Shown: in pieces, positions 14,301 through 29,300 of the stretch
How the letters are laid out: each line of letters opens with the position of its first letter
Numbering within the stretch: position 1 is the first letter of the stretch
NCBI GenBank assembly: GCA_000310025.1
Contig: FN649758.1
Span: forward strand, 2,668,954-2,732,953
Source: Ectocarpus siliculosus
Lineage: Eukaryota > Sar > Phaeophyceae > Ectocarpales > Ectocarpaceae
Direction of reading: 5' to 3'
Length of the DNA: 64,000 nt
Program-made: the position numbers and the translations under genes
Notes under the pieces: generated by a model
Seen by the model: the letters and a program-made list of their open reading frames with translations, nothing else
Told to the model about the DNA's origin: nothing
The model's database searches: none

Positions 14301-17300
14301 TCCCAAAGACTCGAGAGTCCCGCGGCAGCAGAGTGACTCGAAACCTCGCACCTACCAAACAAGTACATACACCGCCGGACCAATGTTTCGCTGGCGCTAC
14401 GTGCGTATGCATACCATGGTCTTTTTTTTTTACCTGGTCCGAACTTGTTCGGCCCATTTGGCCGTAAGTCGCGAGCGCCTCGTCAGCCTCTAGCACAACC
14501 CTCTCCAGAGCGGCCTCGCAGGCCGCCACCTTGCGGAGCTATCGACCGGCCCAACACAACAAACAGAGCAGTTGGAAGGGGAAAGCGAGAAGGAGTCAAG
14601 GCGAGATAGCCGAGCGGAAATCCAAGGGAGGCAGAAAACAAGAAGGGAAGTGGGAGGGCGCGCGGGAGAGGGGTGGGCGTTCACAGCAATCCCCGACCCC
14701 CAACACTCTGGAAACACACGCATCGACAAGGACGGAAAAGGTCGTACCCAACGCATGACGCTGCCGCAATATCAATACGAGACTTTCGTCCGCATTCACA
14801 CGCGGTCGATCAAGACCCTCCATCCTCCCAAGACGTAAAATCAAAACGAGGCGCACTCGCACTCATCTAGAGAGAAATGCCAAAATTGAACCACCACCAT
14901 CATACACGAAGCGACCAACCATCGTGGAACAAGGAAAACGTGTTGAGTCGACCATACAACATACATACCTTGAGGTAGCATCTTGCCACCAGGACGAGGA
15001 CGAGGGAACGCTGCCCGGACTTGATCTTCCTTCTCAGGAGGTTGTTGAGAAGCCTGCACCAGCCGGGCCGCCAGCACGAACGGCAGGCGAGAATCCCGCG
15101 CGCACGAGAGAGAGCTTACCGATTAGAAAGTACAGTGCACAAAAAGCGAAAGTCAATGACGGACGCGCCCGCCGTACCTGCCCGAACAAAAAACGCGCCC
15201 CCACAAGCGTCCACACGCGACGCACATGTACAAGGCGAAGTCGCTCGACTTGCTATACATGTACGTAATAGTAGCTGACACCAAAAAGCTCGATTCGACG
15301 ATTCGACCATGTATTGTCAAAGAAGCGTGGCGGTTTTGGCGGCCGGTTAGAGATCTTGACCGCTTTTGTGTAGACGCTTGGAGAGCCACTAAAAAAATAA
15401 TTTCCAAACCACAGCAAATATTTTTCACTTCTCACACTCATCGCCAATAACATCACCCCACCTGAGGGCCCTCGTGTACTGGAGCGATTCCATAAGAATC
15501 TCCACCATCCTCATCTGAAGCTCGTACTGCTGCGTCTCGATAGCCGTGCCCTGCATCCCCGCCCCCGCGCCGTGGGCGCCGCCAGGCCCAATGAACGTCG
15601 GCGACAAACCTCCACCCCCGCCACTACCGCCACCGCCCCCACCGCCGCCGCCATACCCAAACGCCGGCTCAAACGTCTTGAGGTTCTCGGCACCAGCGTT
15701 ACCACCCCCTTCCCCGCGAAACCTGCCGGGCGTGTCCCCTATGCCCCCGCCCCCGCCGCCTCCCCCGCCGCCGCTGCCGCCCCCGCCGCCCCCGCCACCA
15801 CCACCACCACCACCCGAGTTACCACCACCGCCCAATGCTGCGTCGCCCCCGCCGCCGCCCCCCCCAGCCGGGCCGTCACTGGGCATGGAAACGGGGACGC
15901 CGGCTACGCCTGGCGCCCCCCCTGCTCCACCGCCACCGCCGCCTCCGCCGAATGCACCGCCGGGGTTTCCAGCGGCACCGCTGCCATACCCGTGCCCACC
16001 CCGACCGGCACCGGCGTGCTCGAGGACGGGCACCATCGTGGGACCAGGATCGTTGCCGTCGAGCGGCCCCCCTGTCAAGCAACAAGCAACGCCACACATA
16101 CACACCAACAGGCAGCGAGCGACAAAAAGGATTGACTTCAAAAAAGGAGGACCGCTGTGTCCTCTGTGCGCGCGCAAAAAAAAAAAACGCCAGACAAGTA
16201 GAAAAAAAAAGAAGAGAGAGTCCACGGGGGGGTACCGCACACGTCCGAGGTAATACTACGCGATGAACTGATTCGATTGATCCTCTACGGAGCACCAAGA
16301 GTTCAGCGGGAGCACGATCGTTGGGGGGTCCGCGGCGATAGATGTACGACAATCAGGCGTGTTCATACCTCCCTCTTGGCCCGAGGTCTTCCTCCAGCCG
16401 TTCCCCTCACCGTCCTGCTGGTCAAGTCGAGTGCCCGACGTCGTGCCACCTGCGAGGGTTCATGAAATAACAGTACAGCAGTACACACACACACACCCCA
16501 CCCCAAAGTTGAGCCCCATGCACATAAAGAGAGAGTGGGTATCAATCACACCGGCGGTGGCCAAGCGGGGATAACCACGTGTGTGCGTGGTCAAGCTTGA
16601 AAACGCCCCAAACAGCTGTTTTGCACCTATCGTTGTACTGTTACGGCGGCGTTCCATTCAGAGAGTTGGGAGCTGTCCAGTGAAACTAGATTTGCCAGAT
16701 CATATTGGTTTCAGCAACACGTCGAGTTCCAAACAGCATGATACCACGAACGAGCGCCTGAAGCGAACCCACCAGTGCCGTTAAAAAAAAAAAAAAAAAC
16801 ACACACACAGCGGCCATCACGCAGCTGACACGGCCAGCTAGCAACTACATGCACGCATCCGAGGTTAGCCCACCTGAGCGGTGGCGCAGCACGACCTTGT
16901 CCAGCCGCAGGCCGGACAGCAGGCGAGATGTAGTCGCCAGGTACGACTCCGCCTCCAAGTACCACCCCTGTTACACAACCGAGACACAAGCATCAAACAG
17001 ACACGCGAGGAGAGAGAGCGAAAGTCCCACACAGAACACCACAACGTGAGAGCGAATATGAACAGCCGAGCGCCAACAACAGTAACTGTTCCGACACTCA
17101 AGACGAAACAAGCAGACAGACGCGGCGCACGCAATCGAAATATAATGTAAGATACCAAGACCTTAAGAGGAAGAGGAGCCTGGCATAACCATAAACACGC
17201 ACAAACAGCTATTTGTACTCGAATGCTGTAAGTGTGAACGGAGCCTAAGTGTCATAGTTTGCTTTCAAAATATTCGCAATGTCGCCTGGGTTACAAAACG

Positions 17301-20300
17301 CCAGGCCAGCGCATGCCACAGCAACCATGGAAACATGCAAGGGATTCAACATTCGGGGTCAATCTTGAGCTGCATCAAACCGCACACCGCCACTAACCAC
17401 TTCACGCGGAAAAACACGGTATGAGACAGGGCCCTACGGAAGAAGTGTACGGATCGGCGTGTAGGCCAAGGAATGGGTAAACCAGCGGCGGCCGCCCTGG
17501 TGGGTGCAGTCACCTCTTCCTTGAGCATGCGGCTGATCTCCTTGGCGAGGTAGACGAACTCGTTCAGGTTACCGATCTTCTTGGCGGCTTCCAGCATCCG
17601 AGAGTGGTACATCAACGCCCTGATACGATATGTACAAACACCACACGATTCACAACACAAAATACGACGGCAACAGCGAGCACACACAAACCAATCAAGG
17701 GTGTGTCAAAAGACACCGGCGAGAGTTCGTGGTGTAGGGGAAAGGATGATTCGTTGCAGTGCACGGGCGGCACAATCACGTTCCTGGAACTCGCTCCGGT
17801 GACGAACGTCTTCGATGGCCGTGTCCGCTACTGCTGCAAACGAGGAAGCTCGTTTTTATGGCATTCGTCGGAGCAACATCCTTACAAATCGAAGTCCAAA
17901 CGAAGCGACGTTCCTTGTACGCGCGTTGCAATCCCTCAAGATCCTGACGAACATTCAATAGTTTGATCAAATCTCTTGGAGCAGAAGTGGTTGAGGTTGC
18001 CTTGCCCTCGTTTGTAAACTGAGCACGGAGGAGGAGCGGCGCCACTTCTAGAGAGGGGCTATTAATACTCATCCCCTGATGAAATTTTATCCCACGGAGT
18101 TGCAGCTCCTGTCAAACCGATCTATCTTACGGAGAGATATCGTCCAACATCCTTGCACTATCCTCCCAAACCACCACGTAACGGGCGCACAGTCGAGACT
18201 ACCAAAGACAAGAACGGACCGCGACACGCCTCCGGCAGTTTTAAGATACGATAAACATATGCATACATCAGTGCATACTTTCAATTTTTTGCCCACAAAA
18301 ACCACACAACGAACATATCTCTATCCACAAATACGAATCCATGATTCATGTGCATCATTGTTGAACGGCCAACCTGTGCTTTGTTAATCTCCATGCTAGT
18401 CAGGTCTGGGTAATACTACTTCGAAGTACTACAATAGACATAAACCACGCAAGACCGAAACAACCACAACTCCCCCGAACCGACACCGGTTCACGGCGCA
18501 CCTCTTCGTATCGCCGTGTTCCCGAGTAATGCGCGTGACTCGGCGCACGAGCCGGTCATACCGCGCCGTTCGCCCGCTGCACTCCCAGAAACATTCCGTG
18601 GCGCGCTCCAGAGCAAGAATGCCGTACTCATACTTGGCTGCAGCGGCGGCGGCGGCGGCGGCGGGGAGGGGGGGTCGGAAAGCGCGCGGCAGGCCGACGT
18701 ACCATGTATCAGCGGGTAGGGTATGCCAACGTTTTCCCGGAAGGGTGGCGACAATACTCGACGCCAGCACGAACCCAAATAAAGCCCTCTAATCTAACTT
18801 TACTACTACGATTCGTCGACCTAAGCAGCAGGCCATGTAGCTCCACGCACCACGCCTCATTCGCCTGAGCCCAAAGAGTAAGGCGTGAGGTGTGAGGGAG
18901 TTATCATACCGTTCTTGAGGAGAGCGTCTCCGAGCTTCTCGAGGCAGTGGACCCCGAAGGGGGTAATCAGCGGGCTGGTACCCGAATCCTCCTGCACGGG
19001 CATTCGTTTGTTCGTTCGTTCGTTCGTTCATTCCAAGCGCACCACAAGGAAGAGAGCAACGGAGCCACAGGTCCGGTCAGATTACGGGGTTGAGTACGAC
19101 TTGTAGTGACGGACGGTAGGTAGGTTCTTTCGTCGCAGAACCCAACGCAGCCTCGCAGCAGGATCAGGTCTGCACTCGATGCCCATGCACGAAGCTGTCA
19201 TCCGTGACAATCTACAAACTACAACCCGCACACGAAAAGCCCATGGTAGACTGCCGCAATCATGTAGTTGCCACAAGTGCTCCGCACGAAACACGTCATC
19301 GCCGAACGTTCCAAACGATCAGTCCCGTGTGGGCCTGAAACCCTATACGCGTTGCGCACCCCGAAGCCAAGACAGGCAAGTGTGTCCTTACCTCTGGGAG
19401 CCTGTCGAGCACAAGGACGGCCTCGAGGTGCAAAGCCTCCGCCAGCTCCGAGTCGTCCTTCTTGGTGGCCAGCAGCCCCATCGCAAACGCCGCCCTACAT
19501 TGTTTTTTTTGTTTTTTTGTGTTCGATGGCGGCGAGCGGCGTGTAGTAAGCCACGCCGGCGGTGACAAAGATCGAGAGCAGCTTCAAAAAGATACTACAA
19601 CATGGAGGGAGCTTCGGCGAGCTGCTTGTGTGACCCCCTCCGCTGCTGGTAAAAGTCACAACGACAGCTTTAACTAAGCACCCGACCTTCCCGACGGACG
19701 CCTCTACTGCAAACCGCCTGTAGACAACTCTGCACCTACCACTTCCACTGGTCGACACGGGAAATCATCAACATTGACCTACCTGGCTTTCTGGATGCAA
19801 TCCTCAGGCAGAGCCTTGTAGGACGGTAGCAGCAGCTCCAGGTAAGCGCCGGCATCCTCAGGTTCGGCAAGGCTCCTGCAAGCAAAAAGAGGAATCCCAT
19901 CGACACGACATACAAACAAATGGTCGGACGTGGTGCTGTCATCCTCTCCCACCCAAACGAAGCCATTCTGTCTCCCTCACCACGCAGGCTCTCGGCCACG
20001 TTATCCGTCCGTCCTCACAGAACCCGCCACAACCAATACACCGCGACGCTTTCATGGAACTCCACCATTGGACTCGCTTCGCACGAGCAGCTGCACTACC
20101 TCAATGAGTTCGACCAGAAACAAAAAAAAACGGGGGCCTAACGATACACGCAACACGCGACGCTTCTGGTCTTGAACTTTCGTTTCGAGAGCGCACCTGT
20201 GCAAGAAGCCGAGATCCACCTCGCCGTTCTTCCCGTCCTCCCCCTTGGCCCCGCCGCCACCCCTCCCGCTCCCGTCCACTCCGCCGTGCCCCCCTTTCCC

Positions 20301-23300
20301 CCCACCGCGGTCGTCCTGTCCCATCAGCGCCCCAAACAGCTCCTCGCTCCTGTTCTTCTCGCGCTGGGGCTGTGGAGTCGTACCGTCCCCCATCCTCCCC
20401 CCGCCCCCGTGCGTGCGAGACATGGCCCGCTCCAGGGCCGACACGATCGACGCCTTGGCCCCGCCTCCCCCGCCCTGCCTCTCGGTGCCGGCATTGGAGC
20501 TCCAGCCCGCCATGGAGCCGCCGCGTCCGCTATTGTTTCCGCCGCCCCTGCCGCTCCGCGACGTGCATCCGCTCCCGAGCCGACGCCCCCCCCCGCCGCT
20601 AGTGATGAAGTGGCCGCTCCCGGTCGTTCCGGACATGGACGACGTCCGCGGGGCCTCGTCGTCTCTCCAGCCCTTGAGGATGTCCGTCACGTGGACCACG
20701 TCGCCCGTGGGACCGACCATCTCGCGCTGCAGCAACAAAGGCCGGAAGAGCGGAAAAAGAGGAAGCTCGGTTGACAGTCGGTACGGCTCGGTGGTCCCGC
20801 AAGTGCCCAGGTCGTCTACGTATGGCCGAAAAATATTGTCGCCATCCAGACCGACAGCAACAACACCCAATAGAACACAAGCTCCCTCTTCCTACGCAAG
20901 CAGTGCCCGTACATACGATGTACGTGTGTGTACCACGAACTTTGCCTGCGACATCCTCGATCTAGATACCTCTCAATAGCCCCCACCGTGGCAAAAATAA
21001 ATCAACCAACCAACCCTTGCGTCAGCCGACCTTGGCATCCTGCTTCTCCCCTCCGCCGACCACGACTCCGTCGTTCCCCCAGCGGCCCTGCAACTCGTCA
21101 TCGTCCTCGTCGTCGTCCGACTGCTCCGTCGCATCGAGAGTAGAAGGCGAGGACGGCAGCCGGCCCCCGCTGCCGCCGTTCGTGGTAGCACTACCCGTGC
21201 TACCGTAGCTGAAAATGCTGCTGTCGTCGAACGTATCGTCCTGCATGTACACACGAGCGACGGCAGGTGTCGGAGCAAGCGACGCAAATCAGAAAATGAG
21301 GCAAGAAACTTCTCATTGCCAGTGAGTTCCTTCTGCTGCTGTTTTGATGACGAGCACAGCAGTGGTTAAACAATATATCGCATCTTTCGACTTTCTAGTA
21401 TACCATTCCGGGTATCCACACCGCTGGCTCTCTTCTCGGAAGACACCAGGACACGACAGGCAGCGCCATGTATGCAACACGCCTACCGACGTACACTACC
21501 TACGCCAAAGACCCACGACTTCCTCCTCCCGCCCACCTCGTCCCAGTCGTCGTCGTCGTTAGGCAAGTGCTCCAGCATGGTCGGGCAGTCCTCCATGCTC
21601 AGGGGGCTCACGCCGACCAAGTACATGCACAGGTCCGTCAGCGCCGCCACCATCTGGTGTAGCCTCGTCCGTTCCGGCTGCCCGCGCAGCGTCGGGTCCA
21701 CCGGCACCCCGTCCTCGGCCCTGCCGTCGCCCCCCTTCCCGCCGCCGCCGGCCGCCCCGGTGCCGCTCCCGCGGTGGCCGCTGCGCCCCAAGACCTCGGC
21801 CTCTGCCTCGGCGGCCATGCTCTCCCCCCAGCCGGCGAGGCTGCTGTTGCCCCACCCCGCGCTCGAAGAGTTGTCGTCCATCATGCCACGGCTCGCGCGG
21901 CTCTTCTCGTCGCTCGTGCCATTGCTCGAGTCCGGGGGAGACGCGGCGGAGACTCCACCGCTGCCACCCCCCGTGCGCCTCGCCCCTCCCCCCCCCGGGG
22001 CGGCAGCGGGCGCGCCCACCGCGTCCGGCGCATGAAACGGGTGGGGCAAGGGCGGCCGAGGGTTAGGGTTCGCCAGGTCACTCCACTGCTTGCCCTCGTC
22101 CCTCCAAGACAGCCGGTCCTCGCTGAGGGTCCGCGTTCGGACGGCGGGCCTCGTCGGCCGCAGGGAGGACTCGCGCTCTCGCCTCGTCCCGGCCGGGGCG
22201 CGCGACCGGCGCTTCCTGGCGTCCGACCGCGTCTCTCCTCCCTCACCCCGGTCCCTGCCCCGGCTACCGCCTTCCCCGTCCTGCCTCTTCTCGGCAGCAA
22301 GGGCAGCAGCGGCGGCGGCAGCAGCAGCGGAGGAGGAGGAATCGAAGCGGTGCTCTCGCTCCACCCTGCGGCCGTGCCGCGCGCCCTCCTCGTTCTCCGC
22401 GCTCGCGGACCGCTCCCTCTGCTGCCGCTGGAGCGGCTTGCCAGCGCCAGCGCCGCCGCTGCCGCCGCCCCCATCGCGCGAGTCGGCAGCGTGCGACGCC
22501 GCGGGGACGGAGAAGAACCCGTGCGCTGCCTCGACCGCCGCGTCCACCGTCGCCGGCACCCCTTTCGCCCCCCTGCCCGGCGAGTCGACGGACCGGCTCT
22601 GCCGCGTCCGCCTGTCGGGCAAGCGCGCCCCCCCCCCCGGTCCCCCATCTCTGCGATCGTTCCGGTCCAGGCCCGACCGCTGCTCCGCGGCTGACCGCGT
22701 CCCGCGCCCCCTTTCGCCCCCGGGCTCTCGGTACGTGCCACCGATGTCGGTCGCCAGCCGGCGGCCTCCCGTCTGGCCCTTGGTGGTGGTGGTCGCGGTG
22801 TCCCCGGCCTTGGCAGCGTTAGAGGCGCCCTGGGCTGCCCCTCCTGCCGCCGCCGCGGCCGCTGCGGTGCTCGACTTCCTGCCGTTTGTGGCCGAAGCAC
22901 TCGGGTGGCCGCCGCCGCCGCCGACCGCCTGAGCCTCCGGTTCCGCGACGCCACTCCGCTTTACCTCCACGGCAGCCCTCTTCCCGAACAGAGACTTCCC
23001 CGCGCCCCACCCCCACTGCGGCTTGCTCTTCGCGACGGGAGCGGCGTTCTCCGCAGCCGCCGCCCCTCCTCCCCCGGCGTCTCCCGCCGTCGGGAGGTAC
23101 TTGGCGCGTGCCGCGCGCGCGTCCAGCGCGCCGCTCGAGTCCCGGCCGTCCCTTGCCCCGCCCGCGCCAAACGCGCGCGCCGCTTCTTCTCCGTCCGCGC
23201 CGTTGCCCCGCCTCCGGAAGGTGGCCGGCAGCTGCAGCTCCACGGGAGTGACGTTGGAGTTGAAGTGGGAGAAGTGAGAGGAAACCCGCGAGATGGCCGA

Positions 23301-26300
23301 CGACGAGCTCAGGCTCCGGAGCAACAGCGTGTTGGGGCTCGGGAGCCCGGGGCTTCTAGCGCCGCCGCGGAAGCCGTCCGTGCCCCCACGACCGTGCCCC
23401 CCGCTACTCCCGGGGCCCCCAGATCTGTCGCTCCCTCCGCGCACGGCGCGTGCGTAGACCTGGATGAGCAGCCAGCAGAGAAAAGAGGGTCAGGGACGGA
23501 TGAAGCCTGGGCTGTGTTGCGTAAGGACCACTAGCGTCAACCGAATCAATAACCCAGGTATCATGAGCAAACGGTGCCAGAAGCGAAACGCCTCGTAGTG
23601 GCAGATCGGCACAAGACCATGTCGCCCACGTCACGAGACCACGAAAACCAACCAACATCAGTAACCGCTCCTGCTGCACCCACGACAAAATCGAATCCCC
23701 GCAGCCCAACCGCTTTGTCCGTTCTTGCTCTATGCCGAGCACTCACCCGCAGGTAGTTGGTGCAGATAGCCTGGGGCATGCGATCCACCAACGTCGGAGC
23801 CTGGTGCCTCCCCGCCCCCCCCTGCGCGGACCACGTGTACTCTACCCCCCAATCCCCGCTGTCGTCCTCGCTCCCGTCCCAACGCCCGCCCGCCTTCCCA
23901 CCACCGCCGCCGCGCCCGGCCGCGCCGTGCATACCGTAGTCGGCGAAGTCGCCCATGCCCGAGTCGCTCGAGCCGTCTTCGGAACCACCCGCCTCGGCGC
24001 CGGCAGCGACGATGTCACCGAGGTGATGCACGGTCGCGCGTAGCTCCACAAGCGAGAATGCTTCTCTGAGGTCGCCAAAAGCACCATGTTTCGGGGGGGG
24101 GGGGGGGGGGGGGGGCCCCCCAGAAAAAAGGTNNNNNNNNNNNNNNNNNNNNNNNNNNNNNNNNNNNNNNNNNNNNNNNNNNNNNNNNNNNNNNNNNNNN
24201 NNNNNNNNNNNNNNNNNNNNNNNNNNNNNNNNTTTTGGGGGGGGGGGGGGCGACGGGGAGAGGAGGTGTGAAGGGAAAACGTTGCGGGAGCACAAAAATA
24301 TTTCGCAAGAAGACACGGGGGGCAACGTGATAGGCCAGACTACAGTAGCCGTGCGAGTACCGCAACCAGCGAATGATCCCGGCAGCTAACTTAACATTCG
24401 CAGACGCACGGCGCCGACGTCACGTTGATGCGGAACAAAATTGTTCTGAAATGATAGCCACCACGTCGTCCACAAACACCCAGACGCCCACCAAGCACAC
24501 ACCCCGCCATGGTATGCGCCAGCCACACGAAAAAGTGTCTCCCATCATTCCACACGTACAAGACACAATCATAGACGGATGCGCACCCCGCCAAATAAGC
24601 GGGGTAGGCGTGCACATCTGCGTAGGTGGTGAGTAAACCCTCCCGCGCCCACGAAAACGACAGCAGGCGTGAGTTGCGCCTCTACCGAAACCCCTCGGGG
24701 TCATCCATCAAGCGCGGGCTGCTCCTCTCTGGCCACCTCACACGGAGACCCACCTATAAGACGGAAACGCCGAGCAAGCGATGCGCAGCATGTCTCCAAA
24801 CACGCCCCTCGCCGACCGTTCCACGCCCCCGGCCGTAAACTGGTGCTGGCTGTTTATCTGCATGCGGAGCAGCCAGAGCGAGCTGTTCGGGCGGAGGAGC
24901 AGGGACGCGATCTCCAGCATCTTGAGGGTGTGCTGGAACATGGTGTAGGTGTCCTTCGTTGTGTCTGAGCCGAGCGGGGTGGTGCCGCCGCCTCCCTGGG
25001 CCGCCTTGCGGGCGTTCGTTCGGCTCTGCATCCGCAGGATCTGTTGTGAACGGGAAGAGCAAGATGGGTTAGGAGGCGGTAGCGTTGGACCTGAAAGTGT
25101 GTGTGTGACATAGAGATATATATATAGATAGAGATAGATGGATAGAGAAAGAGAGAGAGAGAGAGAAGGTTGTATCATATGTCGTCGGAGGTGCTAGCCT
25201 CAAAGTCTACGTCGACCACGGCACTTACACCAAAAAAAAATTACGTACCGTGCACCAAGGCTCCGACCCATACACGCTCTTGCTCTTCCCCGAAGCGCCG
25301 CCTCACTCGAGACCCCTACCACTCCAAAACACTCCACAACAGGCTTGACGACACTTCACCGAAGGCACCAACAAGACTCAGTGAGAAAGGACCAGCGTGG
25401 TTGAGATCAGATCAACCAGTACCTGGAAGTAGGACTTGAGGACGCTGACGCAGCTCTCTCGCTCGCCGAGACGCCACGTCGACATGCTGCACTCCAAGAA
25501 CACCTGGTCTCGCCCACACGGCGGTACACGTGACATGACGCAACGCGCACAAGGGGTGTACACGAAACACGGCGTGAGTGCAAAAGGGAAAATATTATTG
25601 CGATATAACCCCAAGGGAAGCCCAGGTGACTGATGTGCACGTCGAAGTAGATTGGTCGGTAACAAGCTAGTGCAAGCTTTGTGTGCTTGACTGCAAATCG
25701 AGAGAGTATCGACAGTCGGCTTATCGAGCTGGTAAAGGCGCGAACAACGATCAGCACGAAATGTGGCACCAACGTTGGTGTCCGTATATACCCCTGTCAG
25801 CAATAGCCAAACAAAAAGGACGCACGACATCCCCCCCCAAATGTAAACAGCACGCTCTCATTTTCTACGTACACCTCCTTTGCTGCCCGACATTCGAAAC
25901 CGTTGAAGGGTAACAGCAGAATGACCACTACACGCTCACCTTAGTGTTGCGAGGATTGAGGCGCTTTTCCATCACTTGCAGCCCCTTGACCAGCCTTGAG
26001 TTTGCCGCGCGCAGTTCGTTCTTGGTGCGGTACAGGTCCGCCCTCTTGCTTATCAAGGTCTTCGATGGGTCCATTCCACCACAAGCAAAGCACACCACGG
26101 AACCGTGGATGAGCAGGGCATACCAAGAGAGCATGAGCTTCGACATGGGGGGGGGCAATCATCCCAAACATGCTTGAGCAAAATTGCTGTGCCGTACACC
26201 CTAGAGCTTAGTTGTCCTTCTATCAAAAACATCCCAGCATACGCCTGCCACGACAGAGTAAGAACGTTATGACACACACAGGCCGCCCCATTGCACAACC

Positions 26301-29300
26301 CAACAACACCCGCAACAACTTCACGCGCAGAACCACACACACACACGGGAGATACCCTGCCCGCAGATAAAAACATGAGCACTCAGCGAAATCTCGGAAC
26401 GGATTATAGAGAGCCATTGTTGACGTGCTCACCTCGAGCCACTCAACCATCCTCTGCCCGTGCATCGCCCTCCCCTTCCCCTTGGAAGGAGTCAACGCCC
26501 CTGCAAACGAGGCCCCGGCATCCGTGGGCGCCGCCGTCGCCCCCGCGGTCTTGCTATCTTGCTCTACGCTCACTCGAAGGCAGAGAAGATGGCACGCCCG
26601 GGGGTACCTGGAAGAGAAACACACACACGCCAGCACACGGTCCGAACACATGTCCCTCCACGAAATCAAACCCAGGGGCACCGCAGCAAAACACCGCCTT
26701 GCTTCACATGGACGCTGGGGGTTACGCAAGTTCCCGGCTACATCATTCGCAGCTGACGCACTCAGCAGAGACATTCATGAAACTGACGAGAGCGTTGGTT
26801 GATATCATGTGTCCGAATTGCGGTGCGTACGTGGTAACTATATACAGCTGGCTCCAACCCTTCTGGCGATGTAGAACTCACTTGACGATGGTGACGTCGG
26901 GACCTGCCCTGCCCCCCTTGAGCAGTCTCCCCACCACGCGGCACTTGTCAGGGACGCCTGTCAGCCCCTGCCTGGCGTCGGACGCACCCCTGCAACGAGA
27001 CAGATCCAAGGATAGGAGGTCGGGGTTGTTGACCAACCGATCACCGGCACCGTGCCCCTCTGTGACGCACCAAACCAGACGCAAACTTGACGCTCTCTGC
27101 TACACTCCTAAACCAAGGGTATCATACCGGCGGCAAAAAGACAGCGCGGTGCTTATCATATCGACCCAGAACCAGCTCCCGCTCGGAAAGAAGACAATAA
27201 ACGCCCGGGCTGAGGCACACAAGGCCAACTGCTCCGGTTTACTTACGATTGATGCTTGCACCCCTGTGGGGCCCCCCTCAGCAGCGCCTTCAGCCCTTCG
27301 GCAATATTGGCGCGTTTCACGTCCCGCGCGTTGTTGGGCGATGGCTCTCCGGTCCTTCCCGTACCGGGCCCCACCAGGCCTAGCTCAAGATCCCAGTCCG
27401 TGTCGGCGTCATCAGAACCGGCCGTAGACCTGCGAAACGACCAGACGAACAGCAGCGATAATGCCGCCGGGTGGTGAGCCGCAGAGAAGGAGTGTTGAGC
27501 TCGAACCCGCCATGCAAACAGCCAAAAGTCATGGTGCTTGAACGGTGATTCGGCATAACGTGTCCAAATCTTGTGTCTTAAAGGGTTGCGGGCAATAGCT
27601 CACGACAACACCCGTTCTGGCGACACCCGAAAACACGAGAAGGCAGCAGTATCACATCCCCATTCACCAAGCCCTTCGTCCGCACCACACTGTACAGGAC
27701 TTCGTTCGAAACTACTGCACGACTGCAACGCATCAAACATGAACGAGTAGAGCTCCAAACACAAGATACCCCACCCGGGCGTTGTACTCAAGATCATCAA
27801 GACCGGCCATTTCACCGCCGTCTTTATCCCTCCTAGCACCCTCTTCTCGTTACCCTTTTTCCTTACCCGCTTCCTCCGGCTTCAGCGGCTTGTACGGCCT
27901 CGCCAAACACCCCAGCCCCCGTGCTGACAGGAGACGGCTCCGCACCCCCCCCGCCCGAGCCACCTCGCCGCCCTCCGGCGGGCCCACCCCCCCCGCTTCG
28001 ATCCAGCCGGATGGCTAGATCGCTGTACTCCAACTCTTCCAGGCCCATTTCCTGAATACGTAGTTGGCAGAGCCAGAAGAGCGGCAGCAATACGAGGAGT
28101 CGGGAAATTTCTCGTGAGCAGTTGTTCTGTATCCTACAGAAGCGCGAAGATCGTTCAGATTTCAAACTGAAAAAACAAGAAAAACAAAATTTGCGCATGA
28201 ACTACCGTGTTCTATAGGCGAACAAACACGCAAATACATGACATTGGACGGCTTTGTCGGTAGAGTTCCGTGGGCCCGCCGACGACACCAGCGCCACGTC
28301 ATACCCTGTATCGCGGGCAAGCGACGGTCCACCCTTGAAGGCAACACCGTACACAACGATTTCTAACGACCAACTAAAAACACTTCCAACATTCCACAAA
28401 AAACAATTATACGCTCAAACAAACACAAAGGGCGTTCCAACTGTGGTGGTCGGCCTTTGCCTCAAAACACATACACTCACCGTGTCCCAGTCATCCTCCC
28501 CATCCTCGCCGTCGTCTTCGAAGCCCTCCTTCTCGGCCTCCGGAGGCGCTTCCCCTTCCCCGTCCTCGCCCTCATCCTCGTAAGCCCGAAGCCCGAAAGC
28601 AGACTGCGATGGCGACACCACCTCCTGCCGAGGAGGGGGGGGCAAGTCTCCCAACCCATCCAGGTTGCTCATCTGCACCGGCCCCTCCGAGTCATCCTGC
28701 TTGATCGAGACGGTCAGGTTCATTTCAGCACGAGTTCGTGGCGTACAAAGGAGAAAAGAGGCAGGGCAAGAGTAAGGCAAGAGTTTTGTTGCGTCAGCGC
28801 GAGCATCCATCGGCGAACATGTGGTAGCACCTCTTATACTCGGTACACTCCTTTCAGAGGCTGCGGAGGACGACCTCCTCGGGAGGGGGGGGGGGGGATC
28901 CTTCAATCCAGAAGGGCGTCCCATTCAAGAATACCGATTTCGCAGCACCACCCGCCGAGAAATTGAACTTCGTGGTACGACCCGCCTACCACAGCTTGCT
29001 CACGCGCCCGTTGAACCCACCTCAGCTTGAGGATCCACGAACGACAGAACACTTGCGCCCTTCGGCTTCTGCTGGTGCTGGTGCTGGTGCGAGTGGTGCT
29101 GGTGGTTCACGGAACTACTGGAGCTATCGTGCTTTGTGCGCGACAGCTTCCGCCCGCTGCCGCCGGTGCGTGCGCGCACGCGGTTCTCGCTACGCTCGCC
29201 GCTCGCGCGGTCCTGCGCGCCGCGGCCGGCGGTGGTGCTGGGGCGTAGAGTTGCCGGCTGTGGCGCGGGTCTCTCTCCTGTCGACAACTTGAGCCACTTC

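Noticed and set aside
15546-16253. Plus-strand poly-proline ORF of 235 codons
   Set aside because: It is the reverse complement of the Gly-rich exon 16071-15462, whose acceptor, donor and flanking helices fit the minus gene.
21472-23534. Long plus-strand ORFs (up to 306 codons) rich in Arg/Pro/Ala
   Set aside because: They are antisense shadows of the 641-codon minus exon 23459-21537, which has proper splice sites and phases at both ends. GC-rich repeats keep all frames open here.
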